Notes: generated by a model not told the origin, from the sequence alone. A stretch of DNA of 64,000 nucleotides from Mediterraneibacter massiliensis (GCF_001487105.1 NZ_LN913001.1:49005-113004), one strand, 5' to 3'. Positions 1 to 9,538 are shown, counted from the stretch's first letter. A program made the numbers and translations.

Positions 1-620
1 TTTTGTTCTTATACAAATTACTCCCAATATCACACCTACTATTAATGAAGCCAATACTAAAACCACACCGCCTGCCATTATATGAAGAAATGCAAAAAGT
101 AATGCACTTAACACAATCGAAACCATTACCCCATGTTCCTTGCGTAGTTGTGTTAAAATAATTCCTCTGCAAATAAATTCTTCCGTTATTGGTGCTACGA
201 GTAAAAGAGCTATGATTTGCAATATCATTCCCAAGTGTGGCATTAACCCAGAATAATACTCCACTCCATTCTGTACTATCTTAGTATTTTCAAAGCTCAT
301 ATTATAGGTAAGTAATGAAAACGCCATAGAATATGTAAATGTAATTACACAAGGTAGAATATGGTTTCTAATATCTACTCTTTTTGCCTGAAGTTCTTCT
401 AACAAGCTTTTTTACGAAGTTTAATGAAAAGAATTAGTATAATAACAGTTAAAATATTACTAATTACAGTCAAAAGCATCATATTGTTATTCACAAACAT
501 TTCCATCTGCTCTTTGCTTCCACTTGCAGTACCTACTACCATTGAAACCATAGACATTATGATCATTTGGAATACCATATAAAAGAGTATATATCCTATG
601 GATTTTAGAATACTTTTCAT
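1..620 (-). pseudogene. CPBP-family intramembrane protease, frameshifted and cut by window edge
   Basis: A membrane protein read leftward from ATG 620. The first frame stops at 399 after 73 residues with two hydrophobic segments. Re-reading one base (-1) at the six-A run just before that stop opens a frame that continues to the window edge with further membrane segments. That second frame holds the CPBP hallmarks: an EEFICRG block (EExxxR type) and FAFLH (FxxxH). CPBP proteins are Rce1-like membrane proteases or immunity proteins often found with peptide or bacteriocin loci. I read it as one gene broken by a single-base loss in an A-run; a base-calling error or ribosomal slippage is also possible. 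The C-terminus is outside the window. Confidence 0.7.
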
Positions 621-652
621 AACCTTCCCCTCACTTTCTATTTCTGTCCGTC

Positions 653-1411
653 CTAATAATACTTTTCAAATCGACACTGTTCTTTCACTTCTTTTCCTAA
701 TAAGGTAATTGCTTTTTGCGGACAACTACTAATACAGCGATAGCACATCGTACAATTTTTACCACTCATTGCTTTTCCATTAGAAATTGAAATATTATGC
801 ATTGGACATAACGTTGCACACAATCCACAACCAATACAGCTTTCGTGAATCATCAGCTTATCTGTATAGTTCTGCGTTTTTCCATAAAACCAAAGTCTTT
901 GTCCAAATAGTCCTACCAAATGAGAAATCCAGGTTATTCCTTCCTTCGGATAGTTTCCACGCTTAATTTCCTGTGAAACAGTTTCTATTTTTTCATCCGC
1001 TTCTCTTACAATTTTCCTATTCTCTTCAATAGACTTTTTTAATAATTTACTGTCACAAACAGAATCCGGCATCTTTATATGAAGTCCTCCAAGAATAATT
1101 GCTCCATATTTTTTTAACAATCTTGCAGTACAGCCAGCACCATCGCCACTAAATGCCCCCATCGTCGCAACACACAATATTTTCTTATCTTTCCATAAAG
1201 TAGGATTTTTCTTAATAAAGTCCCTCACCATATATGGCGCATTAGAATACTGTGTCGGATACCCCAGTAAAATCATATCATTTCTTTTTATTTCTTCACC
1301 AGTGTTACGGCTCTCTATTGGTATTGCCTTTGCAGATGGATCTAATAAAGCTGTTAATTTTTCCACGCAATGCTTTGTATTGCCCGTACCACTTAAATAT
1401 ACACCGAGCAT
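653..1411 (-). CDS. EFR1-type flavodoxin/ferredoxin fusion
   Basis: The N-terminus has the flavodoxin phosphate-binding loop (YLSGTGNT), so it should bind FMN. The C-terminus has two 4Fe-4S ferredoxin motifs, CIGCGLCATLCP and CTMCYRCISSCP. This is the EFR1 family architecture, a cytoplasmic electron carrier of anaerobes. An open frame extends to 1480, but ATG 1411 is preferred: GAGGAG sits nine bases before it and the flavodoxin fold begins immediately after. It lies 30 bp from the broken CPBP gene, same strand. It has no evident tie to conjugation, so it is cargo or flanking chromosome. Confidence 0.85.
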   Translation of the reverse strand: MLGVYLSGTGNTKHCVEKLTALLDPSAKAIPIESRNTGEEIKRNDMILLGYPTQYSNAPYMVRDFIKKNPTLWKDKKILCVATMGAFSGDGAGCTARLLKKYGAIILGGLHIKMPDSVCDSKLLKKSIEENRKIVREADEKIETVSQEIKRGNYPKEGITWISHLVGLFGQRLWFYGKTQNYTDKLMIHESCIGCGLCATLCPMHNISISNGKAMSGKNCTMCYRCISSCPQKAITLLGKEVKEQCRFEKYY

Positions 1412-1555
1412 TCTTCTCATCTCCTCACTATAAGCGAATCTTTTAGTTTTTATTATACACTCACACTTTTTCATCCGCAATCTCCCTCAAATGCTATTTT
1501 CTCTCTTTGTCTCTAATCCGGCACATCAATGTCATTATCTGGCACAGTTCTGCGA

Positions 1556-1584
1556 TTTACAGGGAAATCTACCCATGCTAGAAT
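1556..1584 (+). promoter_or_regulatory. Candidate sigma-A promoter for the T4SS operon
   Basis: TTTACA (1556-1561) and TAGAAT (1579-1584) are separated by exactly 17 bp and lie upstream of the first transfer gene at 1810. The roughly 225 bp between promoter and gene carry two hairpins (1614-1663 and 1757-1790) and no convincing gene. Called from consensus match only. Confidence 0.5.
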
Positions 1585-1613
1585 GATACTGTCAAAAAAA
1601 TATGCAAAGCAGG

Positions 1614-1663
1614 ACACGTCTTTTCCGGAAATCAGCCTCACTTCCGGGTATAGGCGTGTTTTT
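1614..1663 (+). terminator. Intrinsic terminator or attenuator in the T4SS leader
   Basis: An outer stem ACACG/CGTGT encloses an inner stem CCGGAA/TTCCGG and is followed by a T run. It lies about 30 bp after the candidate promoter, so it would act as an attenuator unless it ends transcription arriving from the left. Confidence 0.6.
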
Positions 1664-1756
1664 GTTTGCAGGAAAGGAGTCCGTTACAACTGAATATAAA
1701 ATGCTTCCCAATGTATTGACCAGCCGGAAGCTATTGAGGCAGGAAACTATAAGCAC

Positions 1757-1790
1757 AGGGCAAGGTGATGTATTTCACTTTGCCCTCTTT
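1757..1790 (+). terminator. Hairpin just upstream of the pilin gene
   Basis: AGGGCAAgGTGA pairs with TCACtTTGCCCT around a six-base loop, followed by CTTT. It sits about ten bases before the GAAGGAGG ribosome site of the VirB2-like gene. One of a family of gene-junction hairpins in this element. Confidence 0.55.
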
Positions 1791-1809
1791 ATATGAAGGA
1801 GGTTTTTGC

Positions 1810-2190
1810 ATGAAATATCATGTATTCAAAGATTCACCGCCAGGCAAAAAACGCCATCGGGATTATGGAAAATATCTGTACGCAGGCTTTCTGATGTTCA
1901 CCCTGATTGCCTGTAATGTGCAGCCAGTTATGGCTGCTACTATCTGGGACAAAGCTTCAGAAATCATGAAAGACGTATACAACCAGATCATTCTAATTTC
2001 CACGATTGCTGCTGTCGTAACCGCATCTGTTGCACTATTACTAATGAATTTTTCAAAAAGCGGAAAAACCGTAGATGAATCCCGCGCATGGCTCAAACGA
2101 ATCATCATTACCTGGGCTATCTTGAATGGGCTCGGATTTATCATGGCTTACATCACACCATTCTTCGCAGGTGGAAAATGGAATGGATAA
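1810..2190 (+). CDS. VirB2/TrbC-like pilin subunit
   Basis: A 126-residue protein with a basic N-terminus, a signal-like hydrophobic stretch ending near VMAA, then two further hydrophobic segments around a short polar linker. That is the shape of VirB2/TrbC-type pilins, which build the extracellular or wall-spanning part of a conjugative type IV secretion system. ATG 1810 is chosen because AAGGAGG precedes it; the longer frame from 1765 runs through the upstream hairpin. It is the first gene of the transfer operon, 24 bp before the VirB6-like gene. The family call rests on size, topology and position, not on a diagnostic motif. Confidence 0.7.
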   Translation: MKYHVFKDSPPGKKRHRDYGKYLYAGFLMFTLIACNVQPVMAATIWDKASEIMKDVYNQIILISTIAAVVTASVALLLMNFSKSGKTVDESRAWLKRIIITWAILNGLGFIMAYITPFFAGGKWNG

Positions 2191-2214
2191 CGTACAGAGA
2201 AAGGAGTCGTCATT

Positions 2215-2925
2215 ATGGGAATACTTGACGGAATTGTAGAATGGATTGCCGAACAGGTCATGAATATTCTGGATCTGATTACCACCTCTGTATTAGGTGC
2301 ATTGGGATGCTCTATGGATACCTTTCTCCGTTACTTTCCGGCAGCCGAAACTATGTATCAGATTTTTCTGGCACTGGCGATTGGACTTATTCTCCTGAAC
2401 TGGGTATGGCAGCTTTTTAAGAACTATTTTATGGGTACGGGAATTGATGCGGAAGATCCCATCAAACTCTCGCTTCGGACCTTTATGTTCCTTTTCCTTA
2501 CCTTCTATGCAAAAGACATTGTAGATCTTCTGCTAGATATAGCAGGAACTCCCTATGGTTGGATCCTTACAGAAGACTTGCCACCTTTAGAATTTGGTTC
2601 CTTCAACTCTGTCATCACCGTCATTTTAGGTGTGTGTGCCAACGGCGCTGTTGCTATCGTTGCTCTGATTTTAGTGCTAATCCTTGCTTGGAATTACATC
2701 AAGCTTCTTTTCGAGGCTGCAGAACGTTACATCTTGCTGGGAGTTCTAATTTATACTGCACCAGTCGCCTTTGCAACAGGTGCGTCTCAGGCAACCGGAA
2801 ACATATTTAAAAGCTGGTCTCGGATGCTTGGTGGACAGTTTTTTCTTCTTTTGATGAATGCCTGGTGCTTACGTCTGTTCACTTCCATGGTCGGCACTTT
2901 CATTGCAAATCCACTGTCAATATAG
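2215..2925 (+). CDS. VirB6/TrbL-like conjugation channel protein
   Basis: A 236-residue polytopic membrane protein with about five or six hydrophobic segments, including one near residues 45-65 and others near 85-105, 135-160 and 165-185. VirB6/TrbL proteins form the inner-membrane channel of conjugative T4SS. The order pilin, VirB6-like, wall hydrolase, VirB4 is usual for Tn1549/CTn-type Gram-positive elements. AGAAAGGAG precedes the start. No enzymatic motif is expected or seen. Confidence 0.75.
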   Translation: MGILDGIVEWIAEQVMNILDLITTSVLGALGCSMDTFLRYFPAAETMYQIFLALAIGLILLNWVWQLFKNYFMGTGIDAEDPIKLSLRTFMFLFLTFYAKDIVDLLLDIAGTPYGWILTEDLPPLEFGSFNSVITVILGVCANGAVAIVALILVLILAWNYIKLLFEAAERYILLGVLIYTAPVAFATGASQATGNIFKSWSRMLGGQFFLLLMNAWCLRLFTSMVGTFIANPLSI

Positions 2926-2938
2926 AAGGGAGGAACAC

Positions 2939-3856
2939 ATGAAACACAGAAAAAAGCTAATGATTTTATTGACACTTACTGCCTGTACGGTACTCTTTTG
3001 CTCCTTTCCGGTATTTGCCGCTGAACTGACAGAAGCACAGGTTGAACAGGCAGTCGCCGAACAGGGAAAGGAAACCGTTACCGGAAATGTCTTTGTTTGG
3101 TTCCTTTGTGCCATTGCCTTTTTAAAGGTTTCGCAGAAAATTGACAGTTTCATGGCAAGTCTTGGAATCAACGTAGGAAACACTGGTGGCAATATGATGG
3201 CAGAACTTCTAATTGCCGGGCGCAGTCTTGGAAATTCGTTTCGTGGTCATGGTGGTGGCAGCCATGGCAGATCTTCTTCTCCTGGAAGTGCTGCCGTCGG
3301 AGGAACTTTCCTTTCCGGTGGACTTGCCGGAGCAGTAGGACGTCAAGCAGAACGCTCCGCTGTCAATGCAGCTACTGGATATACGGAGGGACCGAGTATA
3401 GGAAACGCTCTGTATCAATCTTCCTTAGAAAAGGGCGGAGACTTTGCCAACAATGTAATCAGTAATATTGCCCAAGGGAACTACGGGCAAGTCGGCTCCA
3501 TTACCGGAGAAGGGGCGGAAGCTGCTTTCCAGTCTTACATGGGAATCAGTGCCGATAATAAAGCGGACCATTCCTACACTAATGTAGAAATCGGCGGTGG
3601 AAGGATTACCGGAGTCGAGACTACCCCCGATGGAACCAGTCGGGAATTTGCCATGTATCATGCTGATCAATACACTGCCCCTACTCAGGGCAATTTTGAC
3701 ACCGTACATTCTGTGGACGGATCCGCCTGGTATCGACAATATGCAGAAGATACAGTTTCTAAAACACCATACGATGCTGGTGATGGAAAAGTAGCCTACA
3801 ACGAATCCATCGTACAGAAACTTCCGCCGACACCTTCAAGAAAGGATCGCATTTAA
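2939..3856 (+). CDS. Conjugal transfer membrane protein, Gly/Ser-rich
   Basis: A 305-residue protein with a signal peptide ending near FPVFAAE, one further hydrophobic segment near residues 45-60, then a long polar tail rich in Gly and Ser (a GGG/SHGRSSS stretch around residues 100-120). ATG 2939 is chosen because GGAGG lies eight bases upstream; the longer frame begins inside the VirB6-like gene. Its stop is 2 bp before the next gene, so the two are probably translationally coupled. Its place between VirB6-like and wall-hydrolase genes indicates a T4SS structural or scaffold part, but I recognise no named domain. Confidence 0.65.
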   Translation: MKHRKKLMILLTLTACTVLFCSFPVFAAELTEAQVEQAVAEQGKETVTGNVFVWFLCAIAFLKVSQKIDSFMASLGINVGNTGGNMMAELLIAGRSLGNSFRGHGGGSHGRSSSPGSAAVGGTFLSGGLAGAVGRQAERSAVNAATGYTEGPSIGNALYQSSLEKGGDFANNVISNIAQGNYGQVGSITGEGAEAAFQSYMGISADNKADHSYTNVEIGGGRITGVETTPDGTSREFAMYHADQYTAPTQGNFDTVHSVDGSAWYRQYAEDTVSKTPYDAGDGKVAYNESIVQKLPPTPSRKDRI

Positions 3857-3858
3857 AA

Positions 3859-5688
3859 ATGGCAACCGAATCATCCGGATTTGATGAGGCAATGGATGTA
3901 GGCACAAGTACCATTTCCCATCTCAAAGCCTTAAAAACAGCTTCCACCATAACGAAAGCTGGTTTTGGTGCTGCAGGCGGTCCGTTTACTGCTGCAATCG
4001 GAATTGCGATTGCCAACCGGCATGGAATTGCAAAAATCATCATTGTTATCATTGCCATATTGCTGCTTCCAGTCCTTTTTATTCTCATGCTTCCGGGACT
4101 CATCTTCGGAAGTCTCATGGAAGATACCGGCGCTTTAAACAGCAATACCATTATCAATGATAATATCCGAGCATCCCGCGAAGCGATTGTAGAAGTCCTG
4201 GAAGAAAGTCATGCAGACATTCTTTCTGAAATCAATGCTGCCATTACAAAACTTCCGGAAGGGGATACTGCTAGTATCAATGATTCCTACGCATACAATA
4301 TTTCCGTTAATGCCAATCTATTGATTTCCCAGTTCTGTGCCAGTCAGGATAATTACGAAAACATCAATCTAAGGAAACTAAAAAGCCTAATCCGAAAAAA
4401 TAAGGATGGGCTTTTTTCTTATGATGTTGCAACAGAAACAGTCACGATGGAAGTAGTCGTAGAAGGTGGTGCAGAAGGTGAAAATAGTCCGGAAGGAAAT
4501 GAAAACGCAGAACCACAGACAAAAACAGTTACCTTTACCAGACACACCTATACTGTGCAATATGCAGGTGATGCATATTTTGCTGATCATGTTTTTCATC
4601 TGACAGATGAGCAGAAAGAGCTTGCTCAGGATTATGCAGAAAATCTAACCACCTTTTTCGGGAATGCAGCTTCCGGAGTTGCCATGGCAATCAACTTATC
4701 TGATGAGGTTCTCTCTTACCGTCCTGCTGTCGAACGGATTGCCGCCAAGTATGGCATGAGTGAATATGTAGAATTGATTCTTGCCGTTATGATGCAGGAA
4801 TCCGGCGGCAGAGGACTGGATGTGATGCAGGCGGCGGAAGGCTCATTTAACACCAAATACCCGCATAAACCAAATGGAATTACGGATCCGGAATACTCCA
4901 TTGAATGCGGAATCCAAGAACTAAAGTATGCACTGGAGAAGGCAGGATGTACCGGTCCTACCGATTTAGACCGAATCAAACTCGCACTCCAAGGCTACAA
5001 TTACGGATCCGGTTACATTGACTGGGCTATGGAACAGGACGGTGGATATACCAAAGAAAACGCTATCGCCTTTTCTGACATGATGTGTGCCAGACCAAGC
5101 TGGCCTTATGACCGTTATGGAGACAAAGAGTATGTAGAGCATGTCCTTCGCTATTATCAGATTACCAACAACGGTGGCAGCTATCCTGCAAACGGAATGC
5201 AAATCCCGCATTATCTTCAGACAGACTATGGAAACATTCCATACGGCGGGGGTTCCATCGCCAGCAGCGGATGCGGTCCGACAAGCTTTGCTATGATTGC
5301 CAGTTATCTTACAGGTACTACCATAACTCCGGCAGATGCTGTTGCCTGGTGTGGAAATTCCTATTATATGCCGGGAGTCGGTACTTACTGGTCCTATTTT
5401 CAGGCAGCCGCCAACCATTTCGGTTGTGGCTCCGTCACACAAACCAGTGATGCCAATCAGGTTCTGCAAGCACTATCGGAAGGTCATCCAGTAATCAGCT
5501 CCCAAAGAGCCGGGCTGTTTACCAGCGGCGGACATTTCATTGTACTGCGGGGCGTAACTGCAGACAGTAAGGTTTTGGTCAACGATCCCAATGACAACAG
5601 CTCCAAAAACTACATCAATCGCGAGTTCGATATGATGTCTGAAGTCCATGCGACATCCAATGCGTATTGGATCTTCGATAAAAAATAA
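3859..5688 (+). CDS. Bifunctional wall hydrolase: lysozyme-like plus C39-like peptidase
   Basis: A 609-residue membrane-anchored protein that should open the peptidoglycan for the mating channel. A hydrophobic anchor lies near residues 55-80. A lysozyme/transglycosylase-like domain spans about 285-440 with the probable catalytic Glu314 in MMQESGG. A C-terminal papain-like C39_2 domain has Cys472 (SGCGPTS), His559 (GGHFIVL) and a following Asp in VNDPN. Tn916-type CwlT pairs lysozyme with NlpC/P60; here the second domain is C39-like. A Glu-rich linker lies near residues 205-220. A cell-wall role in conjugation is well established for such fusions; the activity of this one is inferred. Confidence 0.85.
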   Translation: MATESSGFDEAMDVGTSTISHLKALKTASTITKAGFGAAGGPFTAAIGIAIANRHGIAKIIIVIIAILLLPVLFILMLPGLIFGSLMEDTGALNSNTIINDNIRASREAIVEVLEESHADILSEINAAITKLPEGDTASINDSYAYNISVNANLLISQFCASQDNYENINLRKLKSLIRKNKDGLFSYDVATETVTMEVVVEGGAEGENSPEGNENAEPQTKTVTFTRHTYTVQYAGDAYFADHVFHLTDEQKELAQDYAENLTTFFGNAASGVAMAINLSDEVLSYRPAVERIAAKYGMSEYVELILAVMMQESGGRGLDVMQAAEGSFNTKYPHKPNGITDPEYSIECGIQELKYALEKAGCTGPTDLDRIKLALQGYNYGSGYIDWAMEQDGGYTKENAIAFSDMMCARPSWPYDRYGDKEYVEHVLRYYQITNNGGSYPANGMQIPHYLQTDYGNIPYGGGSIASSGCGPTSFAMIASYLTGTTITPADAVAWCGNSYYMPGVGTYWSYFQAAANHFGCGSVTQTSDANQVLQALSEGHPVISSQRAGLFTSGGHFIVLRGVTADSKVLVNDPNDNSSKNYINREFDMMSEVHATSNAYWIFDKK

Positions 5689-5700
5689 AGGAGATACCCT

Positions 5701-6303
5701 ATGAATAGAAAAAAAGTTATTTTATCCATCCTGATGATGGTTTTTTTAATTGCAGTCGGATTTGTTCTCCCTCATCTTTTTAAAGAGAAACGGGGAGAAA
5801 AGCCTGCTTCTTCTGCTCCAACTGAGGAAGAAACTACGGATACGGAACAATCCTCAAATAAGACAGCACTCACCTTTTTGGATTTTAGTGCCTTGCAAAA
5901 CTTTTTCTCAAAAGGGCAGATAGAAACTTTACGTCAGGAGTTGCAAACGTATCTTACCGATACCGGGAACTCTTCGATAACTTCCGTTCAGTTCTTAGCA
6001 GACAAAACTACTTACCCAAATGCTTCTGACATCGGCTTTTCTTTCCGGTTATCGGATGATTCCGTTCTTCCTGTTTATTACAGTTCTTCCATCGGACGCT
6101 TTTTCTATGGAGAAGAACGAACTCCCGGTACAGAAGAAATAAAAACCTATGAACAGCAAACGGATGAAAATCTCCCGGTCCTGACAACAGAAGAAATTGA
6201 ACTGTTACCCGAAGGCGGCTACGACGATACGAAAGAAACTGAACCGGAAAAACAACCATCTGATCACAAAACCACAACGGAAGCTGAGGAGGTGCAGCCA
6301 TGA
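5701..6303 (+). CDS. Membrane-anchored conjugal transfer protein of unknown function
   Basis: A 200-residue protein with one N-terminal hydrophobic segment after a basic start (MNRKKV), then an extracytoplasmic region with acidic, Thr/Glu-rich linkers at both ends around a central folded part (about residues 55-140). AAAGGAGAT precedes the ATG. It overlaps the VirB4 start by ATGA, which implies coupled translation and a T4SS role. A VirB8-like or assembly-factor role is possible from its topology but I see no family motif. Confidence 0.6.
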   Translation: MNRKKVILSILMMVFLIAVGFVLPHLFKEKRGEKPASSAPTEEETTDTEQSSNKTALTFLDFSALQNFFSKGQIETLRQELQTYLTDTGNSSITSVQFLADKTTYPNASDIGFSFRLSDDSVLPVYYSSSIGRFFYGEERTPGTEEIKTYEQQTDENLPVLTTEEIELLPEGGYDDTKETEPEKQPSDHKTTTEAEEVQP

Positions 6304-9300
6304 ATGATTCTGAAAAGCAAACCATCGTCTTCATTCCTCGAAACTTCATCGAAAAAGGAACCTTCATGGGCGGTATGTTTAAAATCCGCAATGCCATTGA
6401 AGGAGGCATCTTAGCTGTTTTGATTGCAGTTCCAGTGATTCAGCTCCCACTGTCTTTGACGGTACGCATTATCATTCTTTGTATGACAGCCCTTCCGGCA
6501 GCTATGATTTCTTTAATTGGAATCGGTGGAGAAAGTATCAGTGCTTTTTTAATGAACGCCCTGCGTTTTCTCAAAAACCGGCGCGTCATCTACCGCATAG
6601 ATGTAAATCCAGATCCGAAAAATAAGCATCGTATCAAAAAACCGCGGAATAAAGAACCAAAAGCAAAGAAACACAAACATCCCAAGAAAAAATCAGCAGC
6701 TTCCATGACAGCATCCGGACAGTCTGACAAATATGAGGGTTGTGTTTCTGATGAGATTTCTTCTCACGATGTAGCAATTTCTAAAAAAAGAGAGCGTCGC
6801 CAGTTTGATACTTCCACAAAACGCGGAATCCGCAAGCAGGCTCGTGAAGATATTCGGATCTTGAAATATGAGAATCGTCAACTAAAGAAAGCACAGAAAC
6901 AGGCAAAACGTGCAGTACGCACAGAATTAAAGCGCCAGAAACAGGAAGAAAAACGCAGAGTCCAGGAAGAAAATCGTCAAAAAAAAGCGGAAATCAAAGC
7001 TACAAAACAGGCTGATAAAGAACGTGAGCATCCGGCTTCTGATATAAATACTGCTCCTGCTTCGTCTAAACCAAAGAAGAAAAAACGCAGGGATATGACT
7101 CTGGAGGATTATCTGCCGATTGAGAAGATTGCCAATGGTGTCATCTACACAACAGATCACCGGTATGTCAAGATTCTGGAAATTGAGCCAATCAACTTTT
7201 TACTTAGAAGTACCAGAGAGCAGCAAAGCATTATCTTCAGTTTTATTTCCTATCTGAAGATCAGCCCGGTTAAACTTCAGATCAAGATGATTTCCAAAAA
7301 AGCAGACATCAACAAGCATCTGAACCAGGCTCAGTTGGAACTGGAACGTGAAACAGATCCTAACTGCAGACAACTTCAGAAAGACTATATTCAGTTTGTA
7401 CGCCGGTTAAGCTCCAGAGAAGCTGTATCCCGTCGGTTCTTCCTGATTTTTGAATATGAACCATTCAATGTAAATCGAAAAGTAGAAGAAACTGAAATTC
7501 TGGCAGCTCTTGAAACCGCAGCCCAGACCGCCAAAACCTTCCTGTACCAATGCGGAAATGAAGTGGTATCCCACGATAATGAAGACGAGTTTACTACGGA
7601 TGTCCTTTACACCCTGTTAAACCGTACCAAATCCACAGAGGTTCCACTTCCAAAGCGTATCAATCAGGTACTGACTCGTTATGAAGAAACCGGCAGGGAA
7701 GCTGAAATGGATGCCATACATATCAATGAATTTATTGCTCCGGAATCCGTAGATTTCAAGCACAGTAACTATGTATTGATTAACGGTGTCTATCATGCCT
7801 ATCTTTTGGTTCCTAGTGACGGATATAAGCCAAAAGTCGCACCTGGTTGGCTGTCACTGCTTATCAATGCCGGCGAAGGAATTGATGTGGATTTTTATCT
7901 CCACAAACAGCCAAAGGATAAGATACAGCAGCGTTTGGGACAACAAATTCGTATCAATCGTTCCAAGATCAAAGACGCTTCCGATACGAATGCAGACTTC
8001 GATGATCTGGATTCTGCCATCCGTTCCGGTTATTTTTTAAAGCAGGGACTCTCCAACAATGAAGACTTCTACTATATGAACCTGCTGATTACAATCACAG
8101 CTAACAATCTGGAAGAACTCCAGTGGAGGATTCAGGAAATGAAAAAGCTGCTGATTTCTCAAGACATGGATCTTCGCTCCTGTTACTTTCTGCAAGAGCA
8201 AGGATTCCTGTCTTCTCTTCCGCTGGTCAGCCTGGACAAAAAACTTTACGAACTTTCCAAACGCAATACGCTGACTACCGGTGCAGCAAGCTGTTATCCA
8301 TTTGTCAGTTATAGCATTTGTGATGACAACGGCATTCTTTTTGGTGTCAACAAACATAATAACTCCTTGGTCATCGCCGATATTTTTGACTCCAAACAGT
8401 ATAAGAATTCCAACATTTCCATTCTTGGAACATCCGGAGCCGGAAAAACCTTCACCATGCAGACTATGGCTCTCCGGATGCGCAGGAAAGGCATTCAGGT
8501 ATTTATCATTGCTCCATTGAAAGGACATGAATTTTATCGTGCTGCAAGAAATGTAGGCGGAACTTTTATTCAGATTTCCCCTGCCAGTAAAAACTGCATC
8601 AATGTCATGGAAATCCGAAAAGTAGATAACTCTGTAAATGAACTCTTAGATGGACCAACGCTGGATGCTTCTGCTTTAGCCGGAAAAATACAACGACTGC
8701 ATGTTTTCTTCTCCCTGCTCATCCCTGATATGAGCCACGAAGAAAAACAACTTTTGGATGAAGCTCTCATCAAGACCTATGCAAGAAAAGGCATCACTCA
8801 TAAAAATGAGTCCTTGATTGATCCGAAACATCCGGATCAGTACAAGGAAATGCCAATCCTGGGTGATGTATACAATGTCTTGATGGAAAGTGAAGACACC
8901 AAGCGTCTCGCTCACATTCTAAACCGACTGGTACATGGTTCTGCATCTTCCTTTAACCAGCAAACCAATGTGGATCTATCCAACAAATATACCGTTCTGG
9001 ATATTTCTGAGCTGACCGGATCCAGCGACCTGCTGACTGTCGGAATGTTTGTTGCCCTTGACTTCGTATGGGACAAAGCCAAAGAAAACCGTACGGAAGA
9101 AAAAGCCATTTTTGTAGATGAGGTATGGCAACTAATCGGTGCTTCCAGTAACCGCCTTGCTGCAGAATTCGTGCTGGAAATCGCCAAAATCATCCGAGCC
9201 TACTCTGGTGCAGGCATCTTTGCCACTCAGGACTTAAACGACTTTTTTGCACTGGATGATGGAAAATACGGAAAAGGTATCATCAACAACTGTAAAACCA

Positions 9301-9536
9301 AGATTATCCTCAATATGGAAGACGAGGAGGCGCAGCGAGTGAAAAATATCCTGCACCTTTCTGAAACAGAGGTTATGAACATCACTCATTTCCAACGAGG
9401 AAACGGACTGATTTCTACAAATAACAATAATATTACGGTGGAGTTTAAAGCTTCCAATCTGGAAAAAGAACTCATCACCACAGACCGGCAGGAACTTCTG
9501 GAAATTCTCAAACGCCAGAATGAAAAAGCCGGGTAA
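6300..9536 (+). CDS. PrgI-VirB4 fusion, conjugation ATPase
   Basis: The T4SS motor ATPase, 1078 residues, unusually long. Residues 1-100 resemble PrgI (VirB3-like): a short cytoplasmic lead with IPRNF, then two hydrophobic segments. Residues about 105-260 are a highly charged Lys/Arg/Gln coiled-coil-like linker. The rest is VirB4/TraE: N-terminal domain about 270-560, Walker A GTSGAGKT near 710-717, Walker B AIFVDEVW near 935-943, then a Gln-containing FATQD motif. It powers pilus assembly and transfer at the inner membrane. GGAGGTG precedes the start, which overlaps the upstream stop by ATGA. In many ICEs PrgI and VirB4 are separate genes; here they are joined. Confidence 0.9.
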   Translation: MNDSEKQTIVFIPRNFIEKGTFMGGMFKIRNAIEGGILAVLIAVPVIQLPLSLTVRIIILCMTALPAAMISLIGIGGESISAFLMNALRFLKNRRVIYRIDVNPDPKNKHRIKKPRNKEPKAKKHKHPKKKSAASMTASGQSDKYEGCVSDEISSHDVAISKKRERRQFDTSTKRGIRKQAREDIRILKYENRQLKKAQKQAKRAVRTELKRQKQEEKRRVQEENRQKKAEIKATKQADKEREHPASDINTAPASSKPKKKKRRDMTLEDYLPIEKIANGVIYTTDHRYVKILEIEPINFLLRSTREQQSIIFSFISYLKISPVKLQIKMISKKADINKHLNQAQLELERETDPNCRQLQKDYIQFVRRLSSREAVSRRFFLIFEYEPFNVNRKVEETEILAALETAAQTAKTFLYQCGNEVVSHDNEDEFTTDVLYTLLNRTKSTEVPLPKRINQVLTRYEETGREAEMDAIHINEFIAPESVDFKHSNYVLINGVYHAYLLVPSDGYKPKVAPGWLSLLINAGEGIDVDFYLHKQPKDKIQQRLGQQIRINRSKIKDASDTNADFDDLDSAIRSGYFLKQGLSNNEDFYYMNLLITITANNLEELQWRIQEMKKLLISQDMDLRSCYFLQEQGFLSSLPLVSLDKKLYELSKRNTLTTGAASCYPFVSYSICDDNGILFGVNKHNNSLVIADIFDSKQYKNSNISILGTSGAGKTFTMQTMALRMRRKGIQVFIIAPLKGHEFYRAARNVGGTFIQISPASKNCINVMEIRKVDNSVNELLDGPTLDASALAGKIQRLHVFFSLLIPDMSHEEKQLLDEALIKTYARKGITHKNESLIDPKHPDQYKEMPILGDVYNVLMESEDTKRLAHILNRLVHGSASSFNQQTNVDLSNKYTVLDISELTGSSDLLTVGMFVALDFVWDKAKENRTEEKAIFVDEVWQLIGASSNRLAAEFVLEIAKIIRAYSGAGIFATQDLNDFFALDDGKYGKGIINNCKTKIILNMEDEEAQRVKNILHLSETEVMNITHFQRGNGLISTNNNNITVEFKASNLEKELITTDRQELLEILKRQNEKAG

Positions 9537-9538
9537 CA

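Noticed and set aside
402..412. Programmed frameshift in the CPBP gene
   Set aside because: The register (CGT AAA AAA G) does not give a full X XXY YYZ slippery heptamer, so a lost base is more likely than programmed slippage.
1602..1796. 64-codon ORF in the T4SS leader
   Set aside because: It spans two terminator-like hairpins, has no ribosome site, and shows no family features.
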